A stretch of DNA of 46,590 nt from Chthonomonadales bacterium (GTDB lineage Bacteria; Armatimonadota; Chthonomonadetes; Chthonomonadales; CAJBBX01), in assembly GCA_027459625.1 (NCBI GenBank), contig DAIDHP010000032.1, positions 1 through 46,590 on the forward strand, in the 5' to 3' direction. The notes beneath the pieces were generated by a model. It saw only the letters and a program-made list of their open reading frames with translations, made no database searches and had not been told where the DNA came from. Numbering within the stretch: the stretch's first letter is position 1; each line of letters begins with the position of its first letter. The position numbers and the translations under genes were made by a program. Below, piece by piece: positions 1 through 8,949 of this stretch.

Positions 1-76
1 GCCTTCGCTTAACGGTTACGGTTTCCTGCACCGTAGAGGACTTGCACCTCCGAGAGCATGAACATGCCCGGCATAC
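1..76 (-). mobile_element. 5' end of a group IIC intron (partial)
   Basis: Read on the minus strand, the sequence starts GTATGCCGGGCATG at position 76 and continues with GAGGTGCAAGTCCTC and then CCGTTAAGCGAAGGC up to the window edge. The order and form match domain I of group IIC introns, such as the Oceanobacillus iheyensis intron, which starts GUGUGCCCGGCAUG and has similar GUGAGAGUCC and GUUAGCC..GCAAGG elements. The putative 5' G lies two bases after the T-tract of the galM terminator, and insertion just behind intrinsic terminators is the known habit of class C introns. The second to third bases (TA instead of TG) deviate from the usual GUGYG. The rest of the intron and any reverse transcriptase lie outside the window. 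The comparison is from memory, not from an alignment. Confidence 0.62.
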
Positions 77-77
77 A

Positions 78-107
78 GAAAAAGGCGCGGGTCCGAAGCC
101 CGCGCCT
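78..107 (-). terminator. Intrinsic terminator of the aldose epimerase gene
   Basis: An 8-bp perfect GC stem (84-91 pairs with 99-106) closes a 7-nt loop containing TTCG. On the minus strand it is followed by five T residues (83-79). It lies 10 bases beyond the stop of the epimerase gene at 118, so it terminates that gene. It is also the apparent target of the intron to its left. Confidence 0.85.
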
Positions 108-117
108 ATCATATAAC

Positions 118-1254
118 TTACTTGTGTATCAAGAATCTGTAGATCATCAAATGATGATAAACTTGTCCCGGTCGAAGAACGCAGGATGGGAAATTAGGAT
201 GATTAGGAGCATCCGGATAATCCTCCGGCTCCAAGGTGAAAGCGGCGAACCGCTTGTAGACTTTTCCGCCCTTTCCAATGATGGGCTTCTTGATCTGATT
301 GCCGGAATAGAATTGAACACCGGGTTGGTTCGAGAGGACTTCCAACTCTCTTCCTGATTTGGGATCATACGCTCGCGCCATCCAGCCAAACTCGCCTAAC
401 GGCTTATTGATCACGAAGCACTCATCATAACCCAGCCCGTATTTGAGCTGCTGATTGTTATCGAAGATACGCGCACCGATACGGGTGAATTTAGTAAAAT
501 CATAGGGTGTGCCCTTGACGTTTTCCAATTTGCCCGTGGCGATCATCTGCTTGTTCACAAGCACGATTTTCTTGGAGTTGATCTGCATCATCTCATTGAG
601 AATTGTGCCGCTTCCCGCCCCGGCCAGGTTGAAATAACAGTGGTTGGTCAGGTTCACGATAGTGGGTTTGTCGGTGGTTGCAGTGAAGTTGATGCGTAAC
701 TCATTGCTGTTGGTAAGGGTGTAAATCGCCTTCACATGAAGATCACCCGGGAAACCTTGATCCCCGTTCTTGCTAAGCAACGTCAGGATCAAAGACGGAC
801 CCTGAGTGGTCATTTTCGGGGTAGCGTTCCATATCCGCTTGTCAAATCCGACTTTTCCCCCGTGCAACTGGTTCTTCCCTTCGTTCGCAACCAGTTTGTA
901 AACTTTACCATCCAGCTTGAATTGTGCGTTGCCAATTCTGTTCCCATATCTTCCGATGAGCGCCCCAAAATAAGGGCTCTCTTTGACATAATTCTTCACG
1001 TTATCAAAGCCGAGCAACACATCCGCCATTTTGCCGTTGCGACCCGGCGCAGTGAGCGAAACAACAATTCCACCGTAATTGGTTATCCGAGCCACCATAC
1101 CGTGCAAATTTCGCAAAGTGTAAATTTTAACTGGCTTGCCTCTCACCGCACCCCACGGGGCGCTGATGATCGAATCCTTAGCCGCGAACGATACAGTGGC
1201 GGACGCAACGCAAAAAACAAGGCTAGCCAAAAACCATTTGGATGATTTTCGCAT
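118..1254 (-). CDS. galM: Exported aldose 1-epimerase (mutarotase)
   Basis: Interconverts alpha and beta anomers of aldoses such as galactose or glucose. The 378-residue protein begins with a Sec signal peptide (MRKSSKWFLASLVFCVASA, likely cut near FAA), so it acts outside the cytoplasm. The mature part has the GalM beta-sandwich signatures: GRYGNRIGNAQF, LHGG with the first active-site His, NLTNHCYFNLAG with the second His, the GYDECFVI strand, and FTLEPEDYPDAPNHP near the C-terminus with the catalytic Glu. Length is normal for secreted GalM. The ATG is preceded by a strong AGGAGG nine bases upstream. The gene is monocistronic with its own terminator at 78-107. The secreted form fits an organism that processes sugars from polymers outside the cell. 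Confidence 0.93.
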   Translation of the reverse strand: MRKSSKWFLASLVFCVASATVSFAAKDSIISAPWGAVRGKPVKIYTLRNLHGMVARITNYGGIVVSLTAPGRNGKMADVLLGFDNVKNYVKESPYFGALIGRYGNRIGNAQFKLDGKVYKLVANEGKNQLHGGKVGFDKRIWNATPKMTTQGPSLILTLLSKNGDQGFPGDLHVKAIYTLTNSNELRINFTATTDKPTIVNLTNHCYFNLAGAGSGTILNEMMQINSKKIVLVNKQMIATGKLENVKGTPYDFTKFTRIGARIFDNNQQLKYGLGYDECFVINKPLGEFGWMARAYDPKSGRELEVLSNQPGVQFYSGNQIKKPIIGKGGKVYKRFAAFTLEPEDYPDAPNHPNFPSCVLRPGQVYHHLMIYRFLIHK

Positions 1255-1464
1255 TAACAGAATCCTCCTTTACGCCAAAAGGCGATGCGCAAATATCGCA
1301 AGCACCCAGGCTTGCGTTCGATCATGTTTTCAACTTGCAATGTCCTGCAAATCCAAGTTGCCTATTCAATATAGCACACCGGATATGCTTTCTTCCATAA
1401 TTCACTTCCATTCCCATTTGGAATCGTGGCGAGCTATTTGATATCGATGGGATTGGGCGCTGAA

Positions 1465-1800
1465 TTAAAAGGAGTCAAGCTTCATCTCCTCCAATGAATT
1501 AGCGAAGAGTACCCGGTCCGCCAATTCATCCAGCATTTCAAGATTGTTAATGCCATTTATCAACGTTTCCACGCTATCAGGTATCTGACCGAACTTAATC
1601 CGCATAAGTCTGAGCAGCGTCTCTCGCTTCCCTTCCGCCTTGCCTTCCGCCTTGCCCAGTGTCTTTCCTTCCTCTATACCCTTCACATGCCATTGAGTCA
1701 ACATTCTCCTTACCTCCTTCGATCTCTCTTTTTCCATCCACGCGTTCCATTCCACAGTCTCATGATCGTTAAGACATAGGTACTGATCCACCATGTTCAA
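1465..1800 (-). CDS. DUF4351-type C-terminal half of a split Rpn-like nuclease
   Basis: This 111-codon frame opens with TTG at 1800 and overlaps the end of the upstream fragment by four bases. It contains VDQYLCL, which normally continues the nuclease domain, then a lysine/glycine-rich linker (GKTLGKAEGKAEGK) and the DUF4351-like segment LLRLMRIKFGQIPDSVETLI. In the Rpn/PD-(D/E)XK transposase-like family these parts belong to one polypeptide. A -1 shift in the T-run at 1800-1803 joins the frames as VPFFLNMVDQY. Either the gene is disrupted or the shift is bypassed during translation. No independent ribosome binding site is evident. Confidence 0.6.
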   Translation of the reverse strand: MNMVDQYLCLNDHETVEWNAWMEKERSKEVRRMLTQWHVKGIEEGKTLGKAEGKAEGKRETLLRLMRIKFGQIPDSVETLINGINNLEMLDELADRVLFANSLEEMKLDSF

Positions 1801-2378
1801 AAGAACGGAACACCTCTCCTCCTCGACAGGCGTGAGGCAATCCGCTCGTAAGCCCGAACCCTTCTTTCAAGGTTACCGCGAGTACGGCTCCCCATCAAGG
1901 AGCATATGGCGGGGCTTATAACGTTGCCTTCGTCCCAGTAGTCCTCCTCCCACAAATCGGGTAGATAAATCGCCGTGTAGCGAAACACGCTCACCGTTTT
2001 GCCGTGCAACAACGCATCTTGACCCTCCTCCGTGATCCCATCGCCGTGACAGAGATACAATGCCAAGGGAAGGATGGGCGTCTTCTCGCGAAGCGTCAGC
2101 ATCATGAAGTACTCCCACATCCTGCGGGGAAAGGCTCTGGATCTTCTCGCCTGTACCTCCAAATGCACCAGAGTCGAACCAAGCCCGCTTCTCCACGGGG
2201 CAACCGCTAACACATCAGGCTCGCGACGCCTGCCCCAAGGTCCGTGGGTGAACAACTCCTTGTTAAGCGACCGAATATGCCCAATGTCGATATCGAGAGC
2301 GACTTCCGGCTGCAGGAGAGCCAAAGTCTCCGGCAGGAAAAATCCAAGCATCTCCTTCCACAACTGATCATGCATCAT
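1797..2378 (-). CDS. Rpn-like PD-(D/E)XK nuclease, N-terminal half
   Basis: Member of the recombination-promoting nuclease / putative transposase family found in many copies in cyanobacteria and related phyla. Visible signatures are MHDQLWKEMLGFFLPE at the start, the acidic residue of RREPDVLAV, and LVHLEVQARR, which carries the E-x-Q variant of the catalytic motif. The start at 2378 is chosen because AAGGAGG lies six bases upstream; the open frame extends 12 codons further up without such a site. The frame stops in TTCTTTTGA at 1797, and the rest of the protein continues in the -1 frame. Catalytic residues are intact, so activity of the fragment cannot be excluded. Function in the cell is unknown. 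Confidence 0.7.
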   Translation of the reverse strand: MMHDQLWKEMLGFFLPETLALLQPEVALDIDIGHIRSLNKELFTHGPWGRRREPDVLAVAPWRSGLGSTLVHLEVQARRSRAFPRRMWEYFMMLTLREKTPILPLALYLCHGDGITEEGQDALLHGKTVSVFRYTAIYLPDLWEEDYWDEGNVISPAICSLMGSRTRGNLERRVRAYERIASRLSRRRGVPFF

Positions 2379-2506
2379 GGCATGCCTCCTTATGTAGACT
2401 GGTCTTATAAACATTCTATTCTACCATACCCGTCCTATAGAATTTGCGGAGCCAATGAAGAGTTTCCCACGATGTTGAAAGCCCATTTATTGAAGATAAA
2501 AATGTG

Positions 2507-2536
2507 TTGACTGCATTTACCATAAGCGGGCATAAT
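2507..2536 (+). promoter_or_regulatory. Sigma70-type promoter for the Gfo/Idh/MocA gene
   Basis: TTGACT (2507-2512) and CATAAT (2531-2536) are separated by 18 bases. The start of transcription would fall near 2543, about 40 bases before the ATG at 2585. Confidence 0.6.
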
Positions 2537-2584
2537 TCATAAGCAAGCACATGCGATACATCTCGATATAAGGGAGATACAATC

Positions 2585-3595
2585 ATGTTCAAGACGTTGA
2601 TAGTCGGCGCAGGAGGAATGGGCAAAGCTTGGGGAGATAATCTCAAGAAAAATCCTGAAACGGAGATCGTTGGATGGGTGGACATCCGTCCCGAAGCAGC
2701 AAGAAATGCCGCAGCGGAAAGAGAACTTGATGATATTCACATCGGCGATGACCTTGGCGAGGCTATTAGGGAAACCAAACCAGACTTCGTGGTTGACGTC
2801 ACCGTACCGGAAGCGCATCATGACGTAACGTTGACGGCTTTGAATGCTGGCATACCCGTGCTGGGGGAGAAACCTATGGCCGCAAGTATGGAGCAGGCAA
2901 AAGAGATGGTGGCCGCGGCGGAGAAATCAGGCAAGCTCTACATGGTAAGCCAAAGCCGAAGATACGACGCCCGCCTTCACGCCTATCGAAAGCTCATAGA
3001 CCAGGCAATAGGAGAGATAGGCATCCTAAATTCGGATTTTTATATTGGCGCCCACTTCGGAGGCTTTCGTGATGAAATGCCAAGTCCGCTTGTACTGGAC
3101 ATGGCGATCCACACATTCGACACCGCTCGCTACCTGTGCCAACGCAAGCCTTTAGCCGTATATTGCGAGGAGTTCAATCCCGCATGGAGTTGGTACAAAG
3201 GGGATGCAAGCGCCACGGCGATATTCGAAATGGAGGGCGGATTACGATACACCTATAGAGGAAGTTGGTGCGCGGAAGGCATGATGACATCATGGGAGTG
3301 CGAATGGAGAGCCGTTGGTCCCAAGGGTACGGCGATATGGGACGGAGACAACCTCATCGAGGCTGAAAAAGTCGTGGAAACGGGTGGTTTCCATTCCAAA
3401 ATGCAAGCGGAGGATATCCTTCCTGACTCCATGACACCCGGAGGCATCTCCGGTTCCCTTCTCGATTTTTTAAACGCATTAAAAACCGATGCTACGCCCA
3501 TGGGGGAATGCCATGATAACATCCAAAGCCTTGCGATGGTGTTCGGCGCAATTGAATCCTCTCATACAAAACAACGCGTGAAGATTGCACTTTAG
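2585..3595 (+). CDS. Gfo/Idh/MocA family NAD(P)-dependent oxidoreductase
   Basis: A 336-residue cytoplasmic dehydrogenase of the glucose-fructose oxidoreductase / inositol dehydrogenase family. The N-terminal Rossmann fold shows LIVGAGGMGKAW (dinucleotide loop), the family motif GEKPMA with the conserved Lys, and the second-domain signature DMAIHTFDTARYL with the conserved His. Start ATG has AGGGAG eight bases upstream and a promoter at 2507-2536. The substrate, probably a sugar or cyclitol, cannot be read from sequence. A second, clearly different member lies at 14609-15631. The gene is monocistronic and converges on mnmE with a 32-base gap in which no terminator is seen. Confidence 0.88.
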   Translation: MFKTLIVGAGGMGKAWGDNLKKNPETEIVGWVDIRPEAARNAAAERELDDIHIGDDLGEAIRETKPDFVVDVTVPEAHHDVTLTALNAGIPVLGEKPMAASMEQAKEMVAAAEKSGKLYMVSQSRRYDARLHAYRKLIDQAIGEIGILNSDFYIGAHFGGFRDEMPSPLVLDMAIHTFDTARYLCQRKPLAVYCEEFNPAWSWYKGDASATAIFEMEGGLRYTYRGSWCAEGMMTSWECEWRAVGPKGTAIWDGDNLIEAEKVVETGGFHSKMQAEDILPDSMTPGGISGSLLDFLNALKTDATPMGECHDNIQSLAMVFGAIESSHTKQRVKIAL

Positions 3596-3627
3596 CCTTG
3601 GATCAGATGGATATAAGATCATCCGAT

Positions 3628-5022
3628 CTACTTTCCCACGCAAAAATCCTGAAAAATACGGTGAATGATATCCTCCGTAACTGTCTCGCCCGTAATCTTA
3701 CCCGCTTCGTCCAAAGCGGCGCGGAGGTCAATGGAGATAAAATCCGGTGGAAGTCTCCTCCGTGTCGTTTCCAACCCCCTTCGCAATGCATCAACAGCGA
3801 ATTGTAACGCTTGAATATGTCTGGAATTTGTGATCAACGCGCTTTCCGCTAAAGCGATAACCCCTCCGGTTATCATCAGATATATAGCATCCTCCAGTTC
3901 CTCAACCCCATCGCCATTTAACGCGGAAATCGCTAAACTAAGAGATTGCGATGTCGCTTCGCGGAGCCTTATCAAACATCGATCCCTCTCCTCTTCGGAA
4001 ACCATATCCATCTTGTTGAGAACAGGAATCACATTGACACCCGAAAGCGATGACAAAATCCCATTCTCCTCCTCACTCCACCCTGTCACGGCATCCGCCA
4101 GCAGGATCACCAATTCCGAATTCTTGAGCGTATCCCTCGCCCGATCCACCCCGATACTTTCAACAATATCCCGTGTCTCCCTCAAGCCCGCCGTATCCAC
4201 GATCGAAGCGGGAATGCCCTTGAGATTTATCGTTTCCTCGATTACATCCCGCGTGGTGCCGGGCAACGGTGTCACAATGGAGCGATCCTGCCTTAGCAAT
4301 GCGTTCATCAGGCTCGATTTGCCCACATTTGGTCGCCCCGCTATTGCTATGCGTACCCCCTCGCGTAAAAGTCTGCCGGCTCCCCCCATACTTATCAATC
4401 GCTCTGTCTCGCGAATCAGTTCTGCGATGCGCCTCTCCGTCTCCGGATAGTCCAGATCGCCCACATCCTCGGAAAAATCCAAAGTCACCTCTATCGAAGC
4501 GAGAACGCCAACCAAATCGCTTCTCAACCGCTCCACCCTTTTGGATAACTCGCCTTCTCTTTGACGAACTGCGGCTCGTTGCGACGCCACAGTTCGGGCG
4601 CGAATCTGATCGCATACCGCTTCCGCCTGCGCCAAATCCATTCCGCCATTCAGAAATGCCCTCATGGTGAATTCGCCAGGCTCGGCCATTCGCGCCCCCT
4701 CTTCGATGCAGAGATTCAGCACCAGGGATAGCGTCACCGGCCCGCCGTGACAGGATAACTCCACCACATCCTCCTTCGTGTAGCTATGAGGTGAGCGAAA
4801 CAGTGAGGCGACCGCATCGTCCAAAACCTCGTTCGATTTTGGAGAAACGATCCTTCCGTAATGAAGAGTGTGCGAAGGTCGCTCTCGTAAAAGCTTTCCC
4901 TTCGATACGAATAACCGATCCGCGATATCTATCGCCTTAGCACCTGAGATTCTAATGACCCCGATTCCCCCTTCACCGGGGGAAGTGGCTATGGCGACTA
5001 TAGTGTCATGCAAATGCAACAT
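3628..5022 (-). CDS. mnmE: tRNA uridine-5-carboxymethylaminomethyl modification GTPase MnmE
   Basis: With MnmG, MnmE installs the cmnm5 group on the wobble uridine of certain tRNAs, using 5-formyl-THF and GTP. The N-terminal TrmE domain (DTIVAIATSPGEGGIGVIR) binds the folate. The central G domain shows GRPNVGKSSLMNALL (P-loop), DTAGLRET (G3) and NKMD (G4). The protein ends FCVGK, carrying the conserved C-terminal Cys of the family. The ATG at 5022 is preferred because GGAAGAG lies nine bases upstream, family members begin at this point, and the open frame's upstream ATG at 5049 lies inside the -10 element. Result: 464 residues, the usual length. mnmG is not in the window. Confidence 0.96.
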   Translation of the reverse strand: MLHLHDTIVAIATSPGEGGIGVIRISGAKAIDIADRLFVSKGKLLRERPSHTLHYGRIVSPKSNEVLDDAVASLFRSPHSYTKEDVVELSCHGGPVTLSLVLNLCIEEGARMAEPGEFTMRAFLNGGMDLAQAEAVCDQIRARTVASQRAAVRQREGELSKRVERLRSDLVGVLASIEVTLDFSEDVGDLDYPETERRIAELIRETERLISMGGAGRLLREGVRIAIAGRPNVGKSSLMNALLRQDRSIVTPLPGTTRDVIEETINLKGIPASIVDTAGLRETRDIVESIGVDRARDTLKNSELVILLADAVTGWSEEENGILSSLSGVNVIPVLNKMDMVSEEERDRCLIRLREATSQSLSLAISALNGDGVEELEDAIYLMITGGVIALAESALITNSRHIQALQFAVDALRRGLETTRRRLPPDFISIDLRAALDEAGKITGETVTEDIIHRIFQDFCVGK

Positions 5023-5048
5023 TTGTCGAAACTCTTCCTTTTCGCCCA

Positions 5049-5078
5049 ATTATAGAAAACGGGGAGGAGGCGTGTCAA
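5049..5078 (-). promoter_or_regulatory. mnmE promoter inside an upstream terminator
   Basis: On the minus strand TTGACA (5078-5073) and TATAAT (5054-5049) are perfect consensus elements 18 bases apart. Transcription would start near 5042 and give a ~20-base leader for mnmE. The -35 box is mostly the loop of the terminator hairpin at 5054-5094, and the spacer is one arm of its stem. Confidence 0.8.
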
Positions 5079-5094
5079 ATGCGCCCCCTCCCCG
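5054..5094 (-). terminator. Intrinsic terminator of the fused E1 gene
   Basis: A 13-bp GC-rich stem with one mismatch (5060-5072 with 5082-5094) and a 9-nt loop, followed on the minus strand by TTTTCT. It sits 17 bases past the E1 stop at 5111 and upstream of mnmE, so it separates the two same-strand genes. Confidence 0.8.
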
Positions 5095-5110
5095 ATCGGA
5101 ATCCGCAGAC

Positions 5111-7606
5111 TTAAACGCCATTGTGATTCCGGCGCATTAGATCCTCCTTATTGCATGAACGCTTTACTTCATAGCCTTTCAAAGGCAGAATATGTTCGTG
5201 AATCATATCCAAAATATCATTAGGGAACGGGAAGAAACTCTCCTCCACCTCATCCGCCGGAGTGATCCAATTCCTCGCGCCAAGTACCATCGGAGGCGCG
5301 TCAAGATCGTCGAAGCAGAATTCCGAAATATTCGAGGCCATGGTGTGCAGGAAGGAACCTCTTTCGCAGGCGTCGGACACCAGTAATATGTTGCCGGTCT
5401 TGCGAACGGACTGTATCACCTTATTGTAATTGAAAGGTACGATGGAACGCGCGTCGATCACCTCACAGCTAATCCCGTAATCGGATTCTAAAACCTTCAC
5501 AGCGTCCAGAACACGGTAGAGCGTGGCGCCAATGGAAAGGATGGTGATGTCGTCGCCAATCATTTTGATATCTGGCTCTCCAATGGGGATCTCATAATAC
5601 TCCTTCGGAACTCCGCCCGGATGGAATAGCTCCGGTTGATCGTATATCCTCTGGCTCTCAAAAAAGATGACAGGATCCGTCCCGACCAATGCGGAAGCCA
5701 TCAAACCTTTGGCATCATAAGGACTGGCGGGAAAAACAACCTTCAAGCCGGGTATGTGGGCGCATAGAGAGGTCCAATCCTGGCTATGCTGCGCCCCGTA
5801 TTTGCTGCCGACGGACACTCGCACCACAACCGGCATTTTCAGCAAGCCAGCAGACATGGATTGCCACTTTGAAAGCTGATTGAATATCTCGTCTCCGGCC
5901 CTGCCAAGAAAGTCGCAATACATCAACTCCACTAACGCTCTGCCACCCTCCAATGCATATCCCACGGAGGAGCCGATAATCGCGCCTTCGGAGATGGGGC
6001 TGTTGAAGAGACGATGATAGGGCAAAGCCTCCGTGAGTCCACGATACACTGCAAAAGCCCCTCCCCAGTCGCGGTTCTCCTCGCCGTAAGCCACAAGCGT
6101 GGGATCTTTGTAGAAACGGTCGATAATAGCCTCATAGAGTGCGTCTCTTATGCCAATGCATTTGCTCTTAGGCAACTGCTTACCGTCCGCTCCAATCCCG
6201 GAACGCTCCCTTGATGCGAGCAGTTTCGCGCGCGGATTTTCGTCGATTGGAAGAAGCGTTTCGGGCTTGCGGGTCTCGTCCATCGATTCGACTCGCTTGT
6301 TGGAGAACATCGTTCGCTCGAACAGGCATTTTTCTGTAAAGAGATCAACCCTCGGTGAGAGATTCAAGTCGATCGCCTTTTTGTATATCCGCAGTATCAC
6401 TCCATCCACTAGCGCTTGCATCTTTTCGATCTCTTCATCGGTGCAAACGCCATTCTCAATCAAATCCTGGCGGAAAGTTATGATGGAATCCACCTCCTGC
6501 CATTCGTCAATCTCCTGCTTGGTGCGGTAGGATGAGGCGTCTGAGGGCGAATGTCCGGTGAATCGGTATGTAAGAGTATCCAGCAAGACCGGTCCATCTC
6601 CACGTTCTATCAGGGCTTTCTTCCTCGCAATGGCGTCTATCACCGCAAGCGGATTATAACCATCCACGCGCTCGGCATGCATTTGATCTGTCGTCAATCC
6701 CGCACCCAAGCGTGCAAGGATTCCGAATCCCATTGTTTCGCCGACAGGTTGGCCGCCCATGCCGTAGAAGTTATTGACGAAGTTCATGATCAATGGCAAT
6801 CCGCCTTTGTGAGCCTCATCCCAAAGGGTTTTGAACTGGTCCATGGTAGCAAAACAGAGTCCTTCCCACACGGGACCGCAACCTGCCGAGGCGTCACCGA
6901 TATTGCAGATAACGATTCCAGGTTTTAAATTCACCTTCTTGAAAAGCGCACCACCGACGGAAATATCACCGGATCCCCCAACAATGGCGTTATTGGGATA
7001 GACCCCGAACGGTGTGAAGAAGGCGTGCATGGAGCCCCCCATACCCATTTGGAAGCCCGCCTCTCTGCCAAATATCTCCGCCAAAGTACCGTAAAGTAGG
7101 AAGTCAATCGCAAGTTCCTTTACGTTCTGCGGAGACTTGGATTCCGGATCTCCGGGAATTTGAGTCTCTAACACCTTCAGTGGCTTGCCATCTAGGTATT
7201 CCTTCATTATCTTCATCAAGGATTGTTCATCCATCTTGGCGATGCAGGAGAGTCCCTTGGCCAATATCTCTCCATGGCTTCGATGGCTGCCGTAAATATG
7301 ATCCTCCGGACCGAGCAGGAACGCTTGCCCCACTGCGGAGGCCTCTTGCCCAATGGATAGATGCGCGGGGCCTCTATGGTTATATGCGATGCCGCCAAAC
7401 ATTTGATTCTTTTTTACTTCCGTCAACATGTTCTCAAAAGAGCGTATGAACAACATATCACGCAATATCCGCTTTAGATCATCAGCGGTGAAATGATCCA
7501 GTTCCTCCGCGAGCGATTTATTGTATTGATTGATTGGGATTTGATTGAACTCCAGCCATCCGGATTTTCGCACGTCCGAGGGATGGATGGTTATTGATTT
7601 GGGCAT
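5111..7606 (-). CDS. Fused E1 alpha-beta 2-oxoacid dehydrogenase (thiamine diphosphate dependent)
   Basis: Decarboxylates a 2-oxoacid (pyruvate, branched-chain oxoacid or an acetoin-type substrate) and passes the acyl group to a lipoyl E2. In 831 residues the protein joins both E1 subunits. The alpha part (about 40-400) has [26 protein letters not shown] and the ThDP motif starting GDASAG at 237, with NN at 278-279; the spacing is about a dozen residues longer than canonical. The beta part (about 470-831) has [22 protein letters not shown] with the catalytic Glu, [15 protein letters not shown], and a transketolase C-terminal domain. GGAG lies eight bases before the ATG. No E2, E3 or lipoylation gene is adjacent. 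Natural alpha-beta fusions of this size exist, so this is not an assembly fusion. Substrate is open. Confidence 0.9.
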   Translation of the reverse strand: MPKSITIHPSDVRKSGWLEFNQIPINQYNKSLAEELDHFTADDLKRILRDMLFIRSFENMLTEVKKNQMFGGIAYNHRGPAHLSIGQEASAVGQAFLLGPEDHIYGSHRSHGEILAKGLSCIAKMDEQSLMKIMKEYLDGKPLKVLETQIPGDPESKSPQNVKELAIDFLLYGTLAEIFGREAGFQMGMGGSMHAFFTPFGVYPNNAIVGGSGDISVGGALFKKVNLKPGIVICNIGDASAGCGPVWEGLCFATMDQFKTLWDEAHKGGLPLIMNFVNNFYGMGGQPVGETMGFGILARLGAGLTTDQMHAERVDGYNPLAVIDAIARKKALIERGDGPVLLDTLTYRFTGHSPSDASSYRTKQEIDEWQEVDSIITFRQDLIENGVCTDEEIEKMQALVDGVILRIYKKAIDLNLSPRVDLFTEKCLFERTMFSNKRVESMDETRKPETLLPIDENPRAKLLASRERSGIGADGKQLPKSKCIGIRDALYEAIIDRFYKDPTLVAYGEENRDWGGAFAVYRGLTEALPYHRLFNSPISEGAIIGSSVGYALEGGRALVELMYCDFLGRAGDEIFNQLSKWQSMSAGLLKMPVVVRVSVGSKYGAQHSQDWTSLCAHIPGLKVVFPASPYDAKGLMASALVGTDPVIFFESQRIYDQPELFHPGGVPKEYYEIPIGEPDIKMIGDDITILSIGATLYRVLDAVKVLESDYGISCEVIDARSIVPFNYNKVIQSVRKTGNILLVSDACERGSFLHTMASNISEFCFDDLDAPPMVLGARNWITPADEVEESFFPFPNDILDMIHEHILPLKGYEVKRSCNKEDLMRRNHNGV

Positions 7607-7658
7607 AGAAGCAACTCCGTTGATTTAATTTGTAATTATGTATATTGATGAAAAAGAC

Positions 7659-8639
7659 TTATGGCTTGTAAGCCTCCACAAGCCCGTTCATGTTTGAGTC
7701 CGATTGCAACTGAGCGATCCGAACGAAACCTGCGGATTCCATATCTTCCCGGATTTCCGTAAAGGCGTATGTCCCCCCTCCCTCGGTTCCGACCAGCATA
7801 TTGATGGCGAACAACGCACCTGTCTTCGGATGCGTGTGATCTTGAGACATCACATGATCTCGTATAACCAATCTTCCACCGCGCTCAAGCGCGGCATGAG
7901 CTTTCCGGTATAAATCCAGATTTTGATTCCTACTGTTTTGGTGTATTATGGCGGATAGAAACGCGAGATCATATCCCTTCGGAAGGGGATCCTCATAGAA
8001 ATCCCCCGGTTCCAAGGTCACTCTATCAAGTAATCCGTATTCCGATAGTCTTTTTTGCGCCATCTCTATGACTTTGGGGCGATCAAAAATAGTCGCTTTT
8101 AGATGCGGAGACGCATTCAGGAATGCAATAGTGTAGGTGCCGGAGGCACCACCTATGTCAAGAAGATTTTTGGCGTCGCCCGGGTTGATATCTCTGATGA
8201 TCCTGTCAGCCTGCGGCGAGGCGATAACGTGCATCGCTCCGATAAACGCCTGCAAGCCATCCGGCGTCATGGTTTCGTTCAGTTCAGGATTTGGACGTAC
8301 AACCGCTGTAAGCCTGGACCATGAATTCCACATATGCGAGGCGTGATGGATCATCGGCAAAATGGATTGTTCCGAATGAGAGGACAACAGCGACGCAACG
8401 GAATCGGTGATGGAGTAGACCCCATTGTCCTTTTCCACCACCCCCATGGAGACAAGAGCATCCATGAGCGTCCTCACGCCTCTCTCCTCCGCTTTTAATG
8501 ACCTCGCAAGTTCCGCCGCTGGTTGCGGATGGTCCGCCAAGTGCGTAAACACATCCAATTCCGAAGCGGTGAGTAGAACTCTGGTTTCCATAAAGTTGCG
8601 GGACAAACCCAACAAGTATTCGCCTGTAATCTCATTCAT
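7659..8639 (-). CDS. SAM-dependent O-methyltransferase, family 2 type
   Basis: A 326-residue protein with an N-terminal winged-helix dimerisation domain (about 1-95: TASELDVFTHL, SLKAEERGVRTLMDALVS) and a Rossmann methyltransferase domain with motif I DIGGASGTYTIAFL, an acidic residue after strand 2 (IFDRP), GDFYEDPLPKGYDLAFLS and the post-motif GGRLVIRDHVM. This is the architecture of plant-type and bacterial secondary-metabolite O-methyltransferases such as hydroxyneurosporene and acetylserotonin methyltransferases. A His that could act as base lies in AIIHQNSRNQN. The start at 8639 is chosen for AAGGAAGG nine bases upstream; the frame extends 17 codons further. It is divergent from the DeoR regulator and lies 52 bases upstream of the E1 gene on the same strand. 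The acceptor is unknown. Confidence 0.85.
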   Translation of the reverse strand: MNEITGEYLLGLSRNFMETRVLLTASELDVFTHLADHPQPAAELARSLKAEERGVRTLMDALVSMGVVEKDNGVYSITDSVASLLSSHSEQSILPMIHHASHMWNSWSRLTAVVRPNPELNETMTPDGLQAFIGAMHVIASPQADRIIRDINPGDAKNLLDIGGASGTYTIAFLNASPHLKATIFDRPKVIEMAQKRLSEYGLLDRVTLEPGDFYEDPLPKGYDLAFLSAIIHQNSRNQNLDLYRKAHAALERGGRLVIRDHVMSQDHTHPKTGALFAINMLVGTEGGGTYAFTEIREDMESAGFVRIAQLQSDSNMNGLVEAYKP

Positions 8640-8949
8640 TTCCGTTCGCCTTCCTTCACCGCGCCAAACCCTCACATAGGAGGGAACCACACCATCATTG
8701 AAGTAAAAACTGAAAACTTTTCAATCATTCCTGCCGGAGGAACATTCACTTTATGATCCCGTTTCTTTTTTGCATATTCGCCGGAAATCTGAAACGGTTT
8801 CATTAATCTATATCCGCGCCACATCTCCTAAAAAAAACCTTGTGAGGAGCGCTATTTTTCTCAATCGTTTTTATTATCTCACATGATACGCTATAATACG
8901 AAAATAATCAATAGCCAAAACGCAAGTAAACGAAAGAACACGTGACGAT
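8640..8949. promoter_or_regulatory. Divergent intergenic region with a 13-base palindrome
   Basis: This AT-rich 310-base gap separates the methyltransferase and DeoR genes. It holds the palindrome TGAAACGGTTTCA (8790-8802), two 6-bp arms around one base, and a TATAAT at 8892-8897 in plus orientation, about 50 bases before the DeoR start, without a good -35. No ORF with a ribosome binding site was seen. Confidence 0.4.

Noticed and set aside
3830-4450. 206-codon plus-strand frame within mnmE
   Set aside because: Shadow of the MnmE G domain, Ser/Arg-rich and featureless.
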